A stretch of DNA of 64,000 bases from Margaritifera margaritifera (lineage: Eukaryota > Mollusca > Bivalvia > Unionida > Margaritiferidae): NCBI GenBank assembly GCA_029931535.1, contig JAQPZY010001688.1:8035001-8099000 (forward strand). Reading direction: 5' to 3'. This document shows, piece after piece, positions 1 through 12,760 of this stretch. Position 1 is the first letter of the stretch. Each line of letters starts with the position of its first letter. The translations under genes and the position numbers were made by a program. The notes beneath the pieces are model-generated. The model did not search any database. It saw nothing but the letters and a program-made list of their open reading frames with translations, and was not told where the DNA came from.

Positions 1-1370
1 TTTGGAGCAAAACCATTGTCCATTTTAAACAATTAATGTGACTGATGCAATGAATGGAAGAAAATAAACAGATAAATGTAAAAATTTGATACTAGCTGTA
101 TTGATTAGTTTACTAGTTTTTTCTTTCTATCACTGATTTTTCTTTTACAAGAATCAAACAGCAGAATAGCCTGTGGTTGTACAGTATGAATCACTTATCC
201 CCGAGTACACAGTTTATTGTCAACTCAATGGCAAAGACAACAAACCTGCAGAAGAGCTGCTGTTGTACTTTTAGGTTATCAGTTCGCACATGAAATTAAC
301 ACGTCAATATCAAACAAAACAAGCAGTGCTGATGGCTTCTCTTGTGCTAGGTTATTGGTTTGTGCATGAGCACTTCTCTTCGAAAACTGCACGTGTATCT
401 AGGATGACCTACATGTATTTAGGGTGACCTTTTGCGACCATTTGTGATTTTTAAAAAACCACTACTTTGGTAATTAATGCAAAATAGTAACGTTTAAAAT
501 AAAATGACGTGAAATCTTAATAATGCTTTATTTAAGCGATTGGATGTCAGATGAAATTGTATAATATGTGATTGAGAACTCATGCATGGCGTAACCATTG
601 GAACTTGTGTGATTTTTTTCTAACTTCAGTAAGGTATGACTGCAGTGTTATTATTAATTTGTTCGATGTTTATCGTTCTTTTCATTGCAGAGAGTGCAAT
701 ATCACTGCCTTTCATATGATCATAAAAAAATGGTATTGCTCAAACTGAAAAAGAAATAAGGTTATGAATGCATGTTTAGATTCTGATAACACAGAATTGA
801 AGAAAAAAATTAGATTCATTGCGCAAAATGTAGTATTAATACAGTTTGCGAGGCATTGTCATTACGTTATTATCATCTAAAATTTGATTTGCCACTATGT
901 ATCATACGTTATCTTTGTTAGAACAAGGAAATATTTATAATTAACTGAATGACTATGGGGTTTTTTTTCTGTATCAAGAAGCAAATTGCCCCCCAAATGG
1001 ATAACAATGTAGATAAATCGGTGCCCCCCCCCCTCTCTCTCAACCTCTGCTTACAGGGGTCATAAACAGTAAACTACGCCCATATTATCGAGACCACATC
1101 CACTCCTCAAGAAAGCGTGGTGTTCAGGGCTATTCGCGAGATGCCATGGCAACTCCGTTAGGACACGTGGAGTGATGGTGGAGGTTTGTTTTCTTAATCC
1201 TATCCACTTGCGAAGCGTGGGGTTTTGAAAAATTGTGTGAGCTGTACTGTATACCACGCTTTACACTAAATACTTTTGGCAGATACAATTTTATTTACAT
1301 TAAAATCCCTTTTTAATTGTAATACTGCAAGTTACCATCTGTACATGTGACTAATCTAAACCTGTGTTAC
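1..1370. other. AT-rich DNA, no gene seen
   Basis: No open frame of note and no recognised family on either strand. Only homopolymer runs stand out (a T run near 961 and a C run near 1,025). It could be intron, 3' UTR or intergenic DNA. Confidence 0.5.
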
Positions 1371-1376
1371 TTTTAG

Positions 1377-1537
1377 GATTTTCCAAACTAAAGTCAACTC
1401 CACCGTCCCACTGCCAAAAGTGGGTCAATTCTAAATTCAATGGGGCTAATTTGGCCCTTTCATTTGGAAACATGGGTCATCACACAGAAGAACATACTTC
1501 AAGTGATTGCAGCATTCTCAAAACAGGCAAGCAAAAG
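1377..1537 (+). CDS. Candidate internal exon, unknown product
   Basis: A 161-base stretch lies between a plausible acceptor (pyrimidine-rich, ending TTTTAG) and a plausible donor (AAAAG|GTAGTT). It is open for 53 codons and clearly less AT-rich than its flanks. The residues include HCQKWVNSKF and NMGHHTEEHTSSDC, so cysteine, histidine and tryptophan are present, which is unlike random AT-rich translation. I do not recognise the family. It may be a host exon or a piece of a transposase or captured gene. No matching neighbour exon was found on this strand, so this rests only on splice-like borders and composition. Confidence 0.22.
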
Positions 1538-1874
1538 GTAGTTGTGTACCTTATGGTATCTAAGCAATTTTCTTTTAGCTTGATTCACGATTTTAAAAAT
1601 AATTACAAATGTGTTCCTTTTTTATGGTGTTCATGTATGTCAAACATGAGTGTAATGAAGTGTACAGATAAAAATGACAGGTAGAAAATAGTTATAAAGG
1701 AAAAGTTTTTGGCTTCTTAAAATAATTAAAACAACAAACACAGGAAAACAAGAGAAACAAGATGACAAACTTCTTGAAAGAACTTTATAAATGACTCAGA
1801 TTGGTATGGACTTTAGCATTACCAATACAAAATAACAGTGTGAAAAAACAAGATTTAGTCAGGCCAGTTAATAC

Positions 1875-2177
1875 CTGCTCAAAATCCTTTTTCATGGCTT
1901 CTTCCCATACAGCTGTCTCATGATCAGCTAAATGTATGTGCCTACCCATTGTACTGGTCCAACAGTTTGTGCATCCAACAGTAAAACTGCTTGTTTTTCT
2001 GCGTTTCACACACAGTTTATGCAGCATCCCCGTCTAAGACTTTTCTGACCACAACCATTCCCCGAGGAATGTAATCTTCGAGGTCATCCAAGTACATCCA
2101 AAATATAAATGTAAATCTTCTAAGTCACCTAAGTACATCCAAAATAGCGGACTTGTCTGATGAGGAGTTGGAATTAT
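1875..2177 (-). pseudogene. Candidate coding remnant with a 41-bp tandem duplication
   Basis: On the minus strand a good acceptor (TTTTGTCCCCAG) is followed by an open frame reading TPHQTSPLFWMYLGDLED. A 41-base segment is then tandemly duplicated, so the second copy (FWMYLDDLEDYIPRGMVVVR) continues in another frame to a TAA. Removing one copy in thought would give one continuous frame, which suggests a formerly coding exon broken by the duplication. Further on, a third frame reads TVGCTNCWTSTMGRHIHLAD and ends at a donor-like GAGCAG|GTATTA at 1,875. I cannot name the protein. It could be a decayed host exon or a transposon gene. Confidence 0.25.
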
Positions 2178-2319
2178 CTGGGGACAAAATAATTCAAAAT
2201 ATGGGAATTCTGATCTTGTAAATTTACATGGAGGGGGGGAATGTTTACAACAAGAATAGAGGGGTACTGTTGGCAATAGAGATGACAATGAGTAATTTGA
2301 AGGATCTATACTGGTCAAA

Positions 2320-3150
2320 GTATACTACATCTGAATTTTTTTAATGGACTAAATTTCAAGCAGATCATAATATTCATTCATCTTCCGAATGCGTAGGCCA
2401 TACATGAGTATATGATTTGAGGAGTTTTAAACACCTCTTGAATAATTTTTAGATATTTTATAGTGACTAACATATATGTTCGCTTATAACTTGACGCTTC
2501 TTTACTTAAAATTCTATTCATGCCGAGTAGTGGTCGTCTTATAAGCACGACATACAAAAACTTTGATAAATCTAGGGGTAATGTTGGAAACTCTGAATCA
2601 TTGCAGTACATAAAAATACTGTAAATTCAAATATTTTTACATTTTCATGCCTCTATTCCCATTCAGAAATGCATATATGGTATGCACTGTGTTTATCTAT
2701 TTCATGACAGTATTCATTACGCAATATTTGTAACTCCAGTTATTTGGATTTTAATAATTTGAAAACAATACCGGTAAATCAAATACTACCTACCGCAAAG
2801 TAAAGTGTCGAGTGAATTAGCAAGTATATTGCGTCCATTTTCATGCAAGTCCAAACAACCTGTATTTGTATTAATATTTGTGTTTTGCTGTATAAACACG
2901 GTGTTTGATGCAATAAAAGTTTTGATTTCATTTGTATTTTCCTTTTCCATAAGTCAGATTTAATTCCCAGGTGATATTTCCCAAGTTATCTGCCAGTGCA
3001 TATGGGCAGATCAGCCTTTGGCTTGTACAGGTACAGTACACGCATCGTGTTTTACGATTCACCACGCAATCTGGTGGGTGTGGAGAAATGGGCAGGGGAT
3101 TAAGTAGCAACAGGGGATGATTTTTTCAGAATTATAGAATATACAAAAAT
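2320..3150. other. No gene seen
   Basis: AT-rich DNA. An AATAAA-like hexamer near 2,910 (GCAATAAAAG) is followed by T-rich sequence and could be a poly(A) signal on the plus strand, but no coding sequence points to it. Confidence 0.4.
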
Positions 3151-3870
3151 GGAATGTTGTCTGCATAATTAGAGTGTGCAGATTTCAAACTGAACCCATC
3201 TTTATATCTTTTCAAATAAATTCACAGGAAGCATTCAAAAACATGTACCGTCCACCATTTTTAATATTGGTCTATGGCACTTTTTGCAAATTCTTGACCT
3301 CATGTTATTTCAAGCTGAAATTTGCATATTTCTTACATATGTTTATATAGAAATTTTTTTTGAACATTCAGCTTTAAGAATAAACTGACTTTTTCTATGT
3401 TCCAGGTAATTCAGAAGACCCCTGTGCCTTTTTATCAAGCACCCCCCTAACATTTTTGCATGAAATACTATATTTTTGAGTCATACACAAGTTGAAATTA
3501 TATGTTGCTCTTAAAATGGAATGTTTTCTGCATAATTTGAGTTTGCATAATTCAAAAATGAACCCATCTTTATGATATCTTTTCAAAAAAATTCACAGGA
3601 AGCATTCAAACACATGGTCTTTGGTCACTTTTGGCAAATTCTTGACATCATGTTATTTCATGCTGAAAGTTGCATATTTCTTACATATGGTTATATATAA
3701 ATGTGTTGTGAACATTCAGTTTCAAGAATAAATTCACTTTTTCTATGTTCCATGTACTTTCGACGCCATTCTGTTCCTTTTTATCATGCGCCCCCCTAAC
3801 ATTTTTGCATGAAATAAGTTTAAATTGTATGTTACTCTTAAAAGCAATATTGCAAATGCATTACAGTGTT
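3150..3870. repeat. Tandem duplication, about 360 bp x 2
   Basis: Two adjacent direct copies start near 3,150 and 3,518. Both carry the same ordered phrases: TCTGCATAAT, TGAACCCATCTTTAT, TTCACAGGAAGCATTCAAA, CATGTTATTTCA, TTTTTCTATGTTCCA and ATGCGCCCCCCTAACATTTT-like. Small indels and substitutions separate them, so the duplication is not recent. Confidence 0.75.
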
Positions 3871-5433
3871 CTTGTACATATATACATTGATCTGAAATCA
3901 CAATTTATTAATAACAATTGCCATTTTAGAATTTAGTTATGATAAGATATTTTTGGTCAGTTTTCATATCTATAAAATAAAATCAATGAAAACTAAAAAA
4001 AAAAAAATTACTTTGAATACTTCCACAATTCTACTTCTGGCATTGAGTTGCTTGTCAAGAAATAGTTATGATTATGTTTTTGTTTAAATAGAGAAATACT
4101 ACAGATCGATTTTCTGTTCTTTATGATGACAATATTCATATTGATATTCACAAAAAATGGCATGAAATGAATTTTTCATTCTTCAAAATTCTGAAAAATA
4201 GTTGAACTTTTATCTCTTTTTTGCCCCTATTAAACATGAACATTTTAATTTGAATACCATTGTCTCTAGATAAGAATCGTACCTAGAGCAGATGACCTGA
4301 AATTGATAATATCTTAGTGATCACAATCACATACATAAAAATACATTACACAACAAAATTGTAATAAATTTGGTATAATGAATGTCAATACGTTTGTATA
4401 ATCCGATTCCTTGGTATAAACGTCTGCCCTTTCATAAAATCAAGCTTTCGTGTATTTTTGAACTAAATTTATGTCGTATTGATGTCATTGTTTACATTTT
4501 GTACGTACCCATGTACCAGGAAGAGTTACCGTTCTTGTTGGCATGGGTGACGTTTAAAAAAGACATAATTCGTGGGTTTTCCGCACACATTTTACCATTA
4601 TTCTCGTAAAAAGAACTTCAAAGTATTTAAAAAGTAGGCGTAGGTGAGCGTATATGTTCGTTTATTCAGTTTTTCTGCGTTTTGAAAAATTCGGTTTTCG
4701 TTTATTTTCGCCGAATATGTTGTAGAAAAAGCCCAATGTCATATACGCTAAATATATACATTTGACCTTTCAATCATGAATACATTCGGATATAATAATG
4801 TCGGTTTTTTACATACGAAAGCGGAGAAAGTACCAGGTGTAATGAGGTTGACATTTTGAGAAAATGTTAACCTTGATCACCAGTGCCCTATAGCGGCGAC
4901 ACCTGTTGCTAGATTAAGTGCCCACTATAAGTAGTGTAAGTCCACTCAGTCTGGTGGATTTTCATCCCAATTTAGTGAAAATCCACTCAGCCTAGTGGAA
5001 GTCTGCGACGGATTTTATTGCAGTCGTCGCGAGTCGTAGTGGGTTTTATGGCACCCCTCGCTGATTATATTGTATTCACTCCGCAAGTCGACACACTAAA
5101 CAAATGGATGGGAGAAACTCCGACACCGTAAACCGAACATGGCAGGTATCAATTTCATACCTTTACCTGTACAGTGGTAACATTTCTTGTGTATTTATCA
5201 GTAGCCTGGCAGAGGATACATACAGACGAACACTCTTAATGTAGAAAAAATGAGGTTTTATATTTCTTGGATATCTTTCCACCCCTGTCCATGACAAAGC
5301 GTACATAAAAAAAACTGCTTAGCTACAACGTACATCCCTGCTGATTTAATACATGTATATGTACCTGTTAGCATATACAGATGCGGAAATTGACATTGTT
5401 CTGCATCAAGCGGTAACTTCGATGTTCTTTCTC
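3871..5433. other. No gene seen
   Basis: AT-rich DNA without a recognisable frame. Between 4,925 and 5,060 short inverted phrases recur (GTCCACTCAGTCTGGTGGAT, then AATCCACTCAGCCTAGTGGA), forming a small hairpin-rich patch. Confidence 0.4.
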
Positions 5434-5475
5434 AATAAATGATATTTTATAAAAGTGTTTTGTGTTCTTGTTATT
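5434..5475 (+). terminator. Possible poly(A) signal
   Basis: AATAAA at 5,434-5,439 is followed about 15 bases on by a GT-rich tract (GTGTTTTGTGTTCTTGTT). This is the classical arrangement of an animal cleavage and polyadenylation site. No upstream coding sequence is recognised, so the transcript it would end is unknown. Such hexamers also occur by chance in AT-rich DNA. Confidence 0.25.
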
Positions 5476-5984
5476 AATTTGTCATAGTTTCCCTTTAATT
5501 TCCATATTATTTCCAAGACCCACCTTGAATAAATCACTGAAAGCAGTAATACATATAAAACTCGAAAAGAGTTTACAAACAAACGCCATAATATTTACAT
5601 CGAACGTGTACGATCAATGAACACTGACACATTATGACATGTATGTCATAATTCTTGCCAAAGTATTTTAAAATAAAAAGATACACGAGCTATACTACGG
5701 AAAGGTTCTTCTGTACTGTTACCCTTAAACTTTGATAATAACACTGTTTATGAGAGAGTACGGCAATTTTTTAAATGCACGGAATTGTGTACACTGTATT
5801 GACTGTTGCGCTCTATCAGTTACTTCCTATACACACTTTTTTCATGAATCTACATTGCATCACCAGGCACTGGCTGAGGAATATCATTCTTACTTTGAAG
5901 CCAGCCGCATTGCCTGTTGCTGTAGCTTCCTGACTCAAGTCAACAACAGTCCGTCATTAAAGTTTCTACATGTCATCAGCTAAT

Positions 5985-6660
5985 GTTCAATATCGCGCTT
6001 TGATGTTTCAAAATGTACAGTACAATAACTGTTCAATGAAAATATCACAAAACCACACACCTTAAAACTAAAAAATTGTTAGTTTGTGAAAAACAAATTT
6101 AGACTGAGAAACGCATTTGATGTTAAGTTCTCATATTATCGCATAAAACTGGTCTCTAGCGTTATATGAAAACCTAAATATAATTATTTGTATTTTCCGA
6201 TTTAGAGACCTACCATTTAACTTAAATTTAGGGGGAAAAAAGTGTAATGGCCTTGATGCACGTCTAAACTATCTAAAAATCAGAACAAGTGTAGTTGTTT
6301 CAAGCTATATCCCATCCCCTCCGTCTCTTTCTCTCCCAGCCTACAACCCCCTCCCCACTCCGTTGTTTAATAAGCAAATAGAGTAGAAGTCTTAAATGAC
6401 TTAAACTAGGACAATTTCTAGGAGCTACCGGTCAGTGTCGCGCTTCTAGGTTTCAAAAAAAATAATGTTAAATAAAAATGTTTCTTGTTATCACAAAATC
6501 AAACGCTTTAAAACTGATATTAGTTTGTGAAGAGCAAATTTAGACAGAGAAACACATAGCCGCTAAGTGTTGATATTATCGCGTAAAACTGGTTTCGAGC
6601 GGTATATAAAGCAAACTATAGATAGTATTTTTATTTTCCCAGTTTAAAGCAGTGAAATAT
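5985..6660. repeat. Dispersed duplication, about 230 bp x 2
   Basis: Segments 5,985-6,215 and 6,430-6,660 are direct copies. Shared phrases include TTAGTTTGTGAA, CAAATTTAGAC(T/A)GAGAAAC, ATATTATCGC, TAAAACTGGT and the TATTTTCC(G/C)A(T/G)TTTA end. A pyrimidine-rich spacer lies between them. Divergence is moderate; origin unknown. Confidence 0.65.
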
Positions 6661-9630
6661 AAGAAGCCACGTGTTTACAGCAATCAGTGCAATAATAGAG
6701 ATACATTTCAAAGCCTTGGCAAACACGTGGCGTAGCAATTTCAGGTGATGTACATTATTGATAGATATGTGTTCAGCTTGCGTGTAATACAGTACAAGTT
6801 AAAGAAGGTGAGAAAGAAGTAATACCAAAGCACAAAATAAATCTTACTGAATGATACATTAATTAAAACACCAGAAATTTTAAAAGTTTCGCCAATTGAA
6901 GCAAATTAATCGTGATTACACTTTTTATCGCTTTCACCCATCCATTTGGTAATTTTAAACCCGTCAGATGACCAAACCAGCAATCCCAAGTATATTTTTT
7001 AAAGCTGTTGGTCACAGAATGCAGCATCACATGCTTCATAGAGTCGGAGTAAAAACAGTAGGTCTAAAGTAAAAGTAAACACGTGTCTAGTTCCTGAGAA
7101 AATGTGTCGCATGGACATGTATATTTAAGTCGCAAGTACTAAACAGGCTGGAATAGTAGAGGTTGTATATTGGATAGCACCATGTATATTTCATTGTGTG
7201 GGAACATTTTAAGCAAACCTTTTAAAAGTGACTGGGGTAATAAAAAAAAAAAATCACTGCATTTCTCGCATTCTTTTATTTTAATAACGGAATGAAATCC
7301 GCTAATACATGTATTTACGTGTTATTTCTTTTACCTTTTGTTTGTTTAAAACAGAATCTCTCTCCCCCTCTCTCATTAAAATTAAGATAATTAAACTTTG
7401 TATAATTTGTGAAGCATCATTCCTGACTCTGTGCCTGGCAATTTATCTTTCATCTCTTTCGATACACGTATGTGAATGCGTTTTAGTGAAAGAGTCTTTG
7501 AATATTAAACTGCATTGCTTACAAATTAAAAAGAGCATTCTGCCCTGCTTAAGTTCCACGCATGGTAGTGGGCGTCCATTATTACATAATTATATTGCTG
7601 CGACTTTCAAATGGGCAATAAAACTTAATCCGTCCACTATGAGCCAGGACGTGGACAATCCACGACAACCACTATATCCTGTTCGCAACAGACACACCGT
7701 GAAAAGGATTATGCTCCACCGTGGGGAAGTGTTTTTTCATAAAAACATGATGTGTGTACTGTAGCACTGGCTTTGTTTTCAAGTTGACAATCCTTTTGAT
7801 TGAGCTGCGAATTTAATACTTGTTCCAAGTAGCGTTCCACAACTTCCTGTGCATGTTTGACCTTAATCCCTTAGCTGGTAAAGGCACCACCCTCTTTGTT
7901 TTCCCATGTGATAACCCTTTGATTGAGCTGCGAGTTTAATACTTGTTCAGTGCCAAGTAACTGAGGGTGGTTATTTGAACTCAATGTGATCTCGCCACAC
8001 AATTGACAAGTGTTCAGGTGCATCCTTTAATAGATTTCACTGACTTGATGATCAAACTGTTATGTACAGAGCCCTAACTCGGTCTCTACATAAGCACCTG
8101 CGTATGACAGTAAAGCACAGGAATCTCAGTTGGACGTTATTTACAATGACTAGACGACGATGGAGGATTTAAAAACTTTATCAGACAATGAGGACAAATT
8201 CTTTGACTTTGTATCAGATGACATTAGATAGTGACATTTATAGGATACTGCGAACATGAAAATGTGGACTTAACTTTCATTGTTTATTTGTAAGACGTGT
8301 GGAGTTAACATATTACAGGATATTGTGAATCTGATCCTTCTGAATTACTATTTTTATACCAGTATGTGACCTATAATTGAATTCATGGATTTATCATATA
8401 TGTGGATTTAAAATGTGAAGCATTATGGATTTCAATGAATTTTATTACAGGAAGATGGACAAATTGTAAGTTGTAAATTTATTGTGACATATTCCACTCA
8501 ATAATATAGTTGTATTTTACACTGGTTTTGTCTTTATTTTACTTATCTAACTATAGTTTGACTTGTTTATTTTTCCAAAGTGCAACTCTGACTCACTGAC
8601 AACAAGTCACACCTTCAGAGGGATCTGACTTGCAAAATTTTCCCCGACTTAGGAGGGTCAAAGAGAAATTTACTTTCTGCAGCCATAAAAAAGGGGTGGG
8701 GGTGGTTGAATTATAGTCTAGTCAACTTGTAACTGAGTATATACGGTAAGTATTCCCGGAAAAAGCACGATCTACAAATATGAATGCGCACCTGCTGCAA
8801 AAGACTGACCCAAATCAACACAAAGGTGCTTGAACTGATGTCAGGTTATCTGGAATAAAGCCTTTTCATACCCTTTATATATTGATGGAAGTTACGATTT
8901 TTCAAAGATGAACTGTACTGGTCTAAAAGTGAGAAATTCTGGCTTGTTGGATCCAATTTTGAAGAAATTATGTCATGAGACAGGTTTGTCCAGGTAAAAT
9001 GCTACCTGCATTTCCGTGATGATATAGGTAAAAGATGTGCTAGCCTAAGAAACATCTTGGACTTCAGTAAAATTAATCTGGTGCAATCAAAGTCAAAGCA
9101 CATGTTTTTACTCAAATTTATTTCCATAAAAAAGGACATAAAACCTTGTACATCTATATTTCAGTTCTAGAAATATCGTTACCCACAAAGGAGATAACAT
9201 TGCATTTATGCAAGCCATGATTTGTAAGAACACAACAATGGATCACAAAGAGACCACATATTTCTATCTAAATGCTTTATTTAACATTTATGATTGAATA
9301 CAATGAAATTTACCTAAAACTTACCTTTTGATTTACCTGAATAATCACCTGTGAGATTAAACTTGTTTATGAGCATATTTTCTGAGACCTGAATTTGTCT
9401 TCTTTACAATGGTATCAAATGTTTTCCTACCACAAGAAATAAAATTTGTACATGTCAATGAAAATATGTTGCCTGATTTTATTAAACAGCTTGAAGTTAC
9501 TTAGTGTTGAATGGTAGTCTTTCCCCTTTTAGTTACTTAGTGCTGAAAGTATTAATGAATTGGTGACTTCAGACCCCAAAACCATCCATCAGTATCAGCA
9601 CAGGTTTGGAAAGATGATTTATCCGAAAAT
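6661..9630. other. No gene seen; one ORF judged spurious
   Basis: Mostly AT-rich. The longest open frame (7,309-7,764 plus, 151 codons) has low-complexity hydrophobic composition at first and matches no family I know. A short direct duplication (TTTTGATTGAGCTGCGA, then TTTAATACTTGTTC) occurs near 7,795 and 7,920. Confidence 0.4.
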
Positions 9631-9631
9631 T

Positions 9632-9765
9632 CAGATGGTAGAGCATCAGACTTGTAATTTAATGGTCACAGGTTTGATACCCACTCAGGACAGTCCAGGT
9701 GGAGGCTACTGTGACACTGGGAAAGGTACTTGGCTACCATTTCCTCTGCATGATACTGTATAACC
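9632..9765 (+). mobile_element. tRNA-derived SINE-like sequence
   Basis: The head resembles a degraded tRNA-Thr: GATGGTAGAGCATCAGA matches the D-arm/box A region, CTTGTAA could be an anticodon loop with TGT, and GGTTTGATACC matches box B (GGTTCGANNCC). A non-tRNA body follows (GGAGGCTACTGTGACACTGG). That is the architecture of a Pol III-transcribed SINE. No tail or target duplication could be fixed, so borders are approximate. Confidence 0.55.
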
Positions 9766-9769
9766 AATG

Positions 9770-10714
9770 TGTTAAAAGTTAAATGAAAACCAACAAAAAC
9801 AAGCTGAGCAGCAATATTTGATACCAGATTGGCATCATTTGTACAAAATTAAAAGCCCTTCATACAAATATGCTTTCTGTTAAAATCTGTTCATACACAG
9901 TCGAGTGATTTTAGAATTCAAAGTCTTTACTATTTTTTAAATGGTGGCCATACTTAATTGCAAATCATTAACACTGGTATAAGTCTGAATCCCTTCGTGC
10001 CCAACAACTTTGAATCCTATCATGCCAAAATGTTTTCTTGACAAATTTCTATAAATTTTTGAGGTCATTTTAATTTTTTTTTTTTTTCAGTAATGATGGC
10101 CATATTTGATGGTGGAATGGTATATTTGTATAAATTCTAAAGGCCTTTATCAGGGGTCAAGATAGATTTGAATTTTTAAGAAGCGACTTCTCCTTTTGCA
10201 CAGAATAGACAGAAGAAAGAGCAGAACAGGGTGTGTGGTTGTCCTATTTGAACTGTGTCCTGTATTTTTCATTATGCATATTTTCATTTAACATTGGTTT
10301 TATGCAATACTTTATCTTCAAGTAGAAAATTTGCTCTGTTGTATGTATATTATAAACACATTTTGTAAGTGTATGAATGTAACATACTCATATGCAGTGT
10401 ATTCATACTTGAAAGTGTGTATGTTCAATTGGAGAAAAATATGCAATGTATCTTGGCCATTATGACTTCAAAAAAGCATAGCAGAAACTATACATTGTAA
10501 TTAATTTTAACTGACAGGTGTACCTAGATGACAGTACTGTAATTACAAAAAGGTAAATATACTTACGCACCTGCTACTTCTTGGTTTCTTCACTAGAAAA
10601 TTGATATTGAAAACATTTCGAAACTAATCTGAAACAACCCTTATATTAGGCTACAAGACGCACATGTACATGTGTCTTCAACATCATAGTGTTCATCCAT
10701 TCAAAACACAGTGC
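9770..10714. other. No gene seen
   Basis: AT-rich DNA without recognisable features apart from a T run near 10,073. Confidence 0.4.
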
Positions 10715-10719
10715 TCATT

Positions 10720-12038
10720 CAGGGCTGAGCAAATCCCATAGACCGACGTCCCGGACTAGTAATTTTTGAAGTCGGGCAAGTAAAATTTTCCAAGTCGCTA
10801 GTCCGGGACAATTGCTTTTTAAAAAAGTCGGGCTTGTCCTTATTTTCGTGCTTTAATCATTATATCTACCTTTATTTGGCCAATCATGCCCTCCGGGCGT
10901 ACTGAATACTTGATTCTACCCCTCTTCATGTATACATTTACATCCTGTTACCGCTTGACTGCATATTGGCTAAGCGACCAAATTATCAGCAAATCAAAAC
11001 ACGTCAAACAAAAGAAAGCCAGTATGATCAATTAGTAGTGTTTTAAGCGGCTTTGTTGTATTGAGTTTACTCAAGCCAGATTATCACGAGCGGCTCACTA
11101 TGATTTTAATCCAGCGAGTCAGTGTAATTAAATTAATGAAAGGTACTTTACCGACATCAGTGTTGGTTTCTTTTATGAACTGATTAAATGACCGTAATGA
11201 TTCTTAATTCTTAATTGATTATACAGATGATTAACTTTCATGTGCGATATTGCGTAGTTACTCTGTGGATAAAATGAGTTTGCTAAATTATTTTTGCAAG
11301 GAAGGTAATAACGGCGATTCGGAGAAGGAAAATTTGTTTGAAAGTGGAGGGATAAAACATAAGACTGATTCTGAGTGTGCGGTAGCTATTTCTCCAAAGA
11401 GACTTAAGCAACAATCTGTGATGGCAAAAAATGTCAAATATGACACTACTAAGAGACAGAAATTTTCAGCCGCATTGGGTTGATTGTTATCCCTGGCTTG
11501 AATGTATTGACTCGGAAGGAAAAATGTTTTGCAGTTATTGCAAACAATATCCAAAACTGGCACAGGTTGGAAATTCACCCAGTGTATTTGTCAGTGGAAG
11601 TGACAATTTCAGGATTGAACCAATCCAGTCTCATAACATGTCTGGACCCCACAAGGCCTGTGTAGCACAATATATGCATGACACTAGCCAGCATGTGCAG
11701 AAAATCAGTGAGGTCAGAGTTGCCGACACTCCACTAGGAAAGGCCTTTTCAAATCCATCAGCTAAAACATATATACATGAACCTGAAGAAGCCAAATGTA
11801 TAACAACCAATGTTTTTGAAAAATTACATTCTTTTAAGAAATAATTATGTTGTATATTATTTTGTTTGTTTTTTCTATGGATTAAGTACATACATCTCAT
11901 CATATCTCGGCAAGTGATTACCATTTTGGAACCAGTGAAAAGTAAGGTGGGACTAGTGAAGAGTAAGGTGGGACTAGTGAATTTTCTGAAACCACTTGTC
12001 CTGGACTAGTGGTTAAAAAAAAAATTTGCTCAGCCCTG
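10720..12038 (+). mobile_element. TTF-type hAT deletion derivative, copy 1
   Basis: A complete TIR element of 1,319 bp. The left end CAGGGCTGAGCAAATCC and right end ATTTGCTCAGCCCTG are inverted repeats. It is flanked by a perfect 5-bp duplication TCATT (10,715-10,719 and 12,039-12,043). Inside is the start of a transposase gene with a TTF-type zinc finger, joined directly to the 3' end of the element; the catalytic core is absent, so the copy is non-autonomous. The CAGGG ends and the TTF finger fit the hAT superfamily, although classical hAT duplications are 8 bp. A second, differently deleted copy lies at 14,098-15,606. Confidence 0.85.
11274..11844 (+). pseudogene. hAT transposase N-terminus with TTF zinc finger
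   Basis: The frame starts at the ATG at 11,274 (MSLLNYFCKEGNNGDSEKEN) and runs to KRQKFSAALG-stop at 11,483. The TTF finger continues in another frame from 11,431: NFQPHWVDCYPWLE, then MFCSYC (Cys-x2-Cys), VSGSDNFRIE and SHNMSGPHKAC with the histidines. This matches the N-terminal DNA-binding finger of ZNF862-like hAT transposases. A one-base frame change separates the two parts, and copy 2 shares it. After the finger the frame jumps to NPSAKTYIHEPEEAKC, which in copy 2 sits at the 3' end, so the middle was lost. No DDE core or dimerisation domain remains here. Confidence 0.75.
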
Positions 12039-12043
12039 TCATT

Positions 12044-12760
12044 GATAAGTAATCTCAACTTTACAACAGCATTTTGCAGGAGCCAAAATTAAATGTGAAT
12101 CTTTTGACTGAAATTTTTTGGTGAAGTTTTTAAAAGTAGATGCATCTATTTTAGAAACAGGGATTTTCTTCATATGACCACTCACTTTCTAGCTTCGTTA
12201 CAACAAACCCAAGACAGGATTGAAAATGTATGGTTTTAATATTTGTCTACGTACTCATAATAACACTGTGTATTCGATATTTTTTTCTTTGCTCCTTTTG
12301 CTCTTATTTTCACAAAAATGAGTGATGTAAGAAAACAACCTTGACCAAAAGTTACAGCGCTTATTGATTCCATATTTTTAAGCTAAATCTTTAATCACAT
12401 AATATTTACAATTTGCCTTCTATGAATTATATAATTTCCTAAAATGTATGTGCCCAGTGAATTACGAAAACAGTCTAATGAAGACATACTTCAAAGACAC
12501 AGCGATGTCCATCATTATTACCCCTCAGCAGGTTCAATTATGGTTTCAAACTGATTTCATGAAGAAAATAATGCAAACACTGCAGTTAAAATCTTCAGAA
12601 TATACATTTAGAAGTGCTTTAACCAATTCTGTTCTCAAAATAAAAATTGTTATTTACATATAGAAGATTTAGTTTTGAAACACAAGTTTTTCATCATCAA
12701 ATGATAACTTGCAGAAATCAGGCAGCAATATCTTGCAGGGGAAGGAGTGGAACATAAACA
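12044..12760. other. No gene seen
   Basis: AT-rich flank between transposon copy 1 and the repeat array that follows. The small open frame at 12,448-12,663 has no recognisable content. Confidence 0.4.

Noticed and set aside
7309..7764. 151-codon open frame
   Set aside because: No family resemblance, no splice or start context, biased composition at first; probably chance.
11288..11578. 96-codon minus-strand frame
   Set aside because: Antisense shadow of the hAT finger region; the sense strand carries the family motifs.
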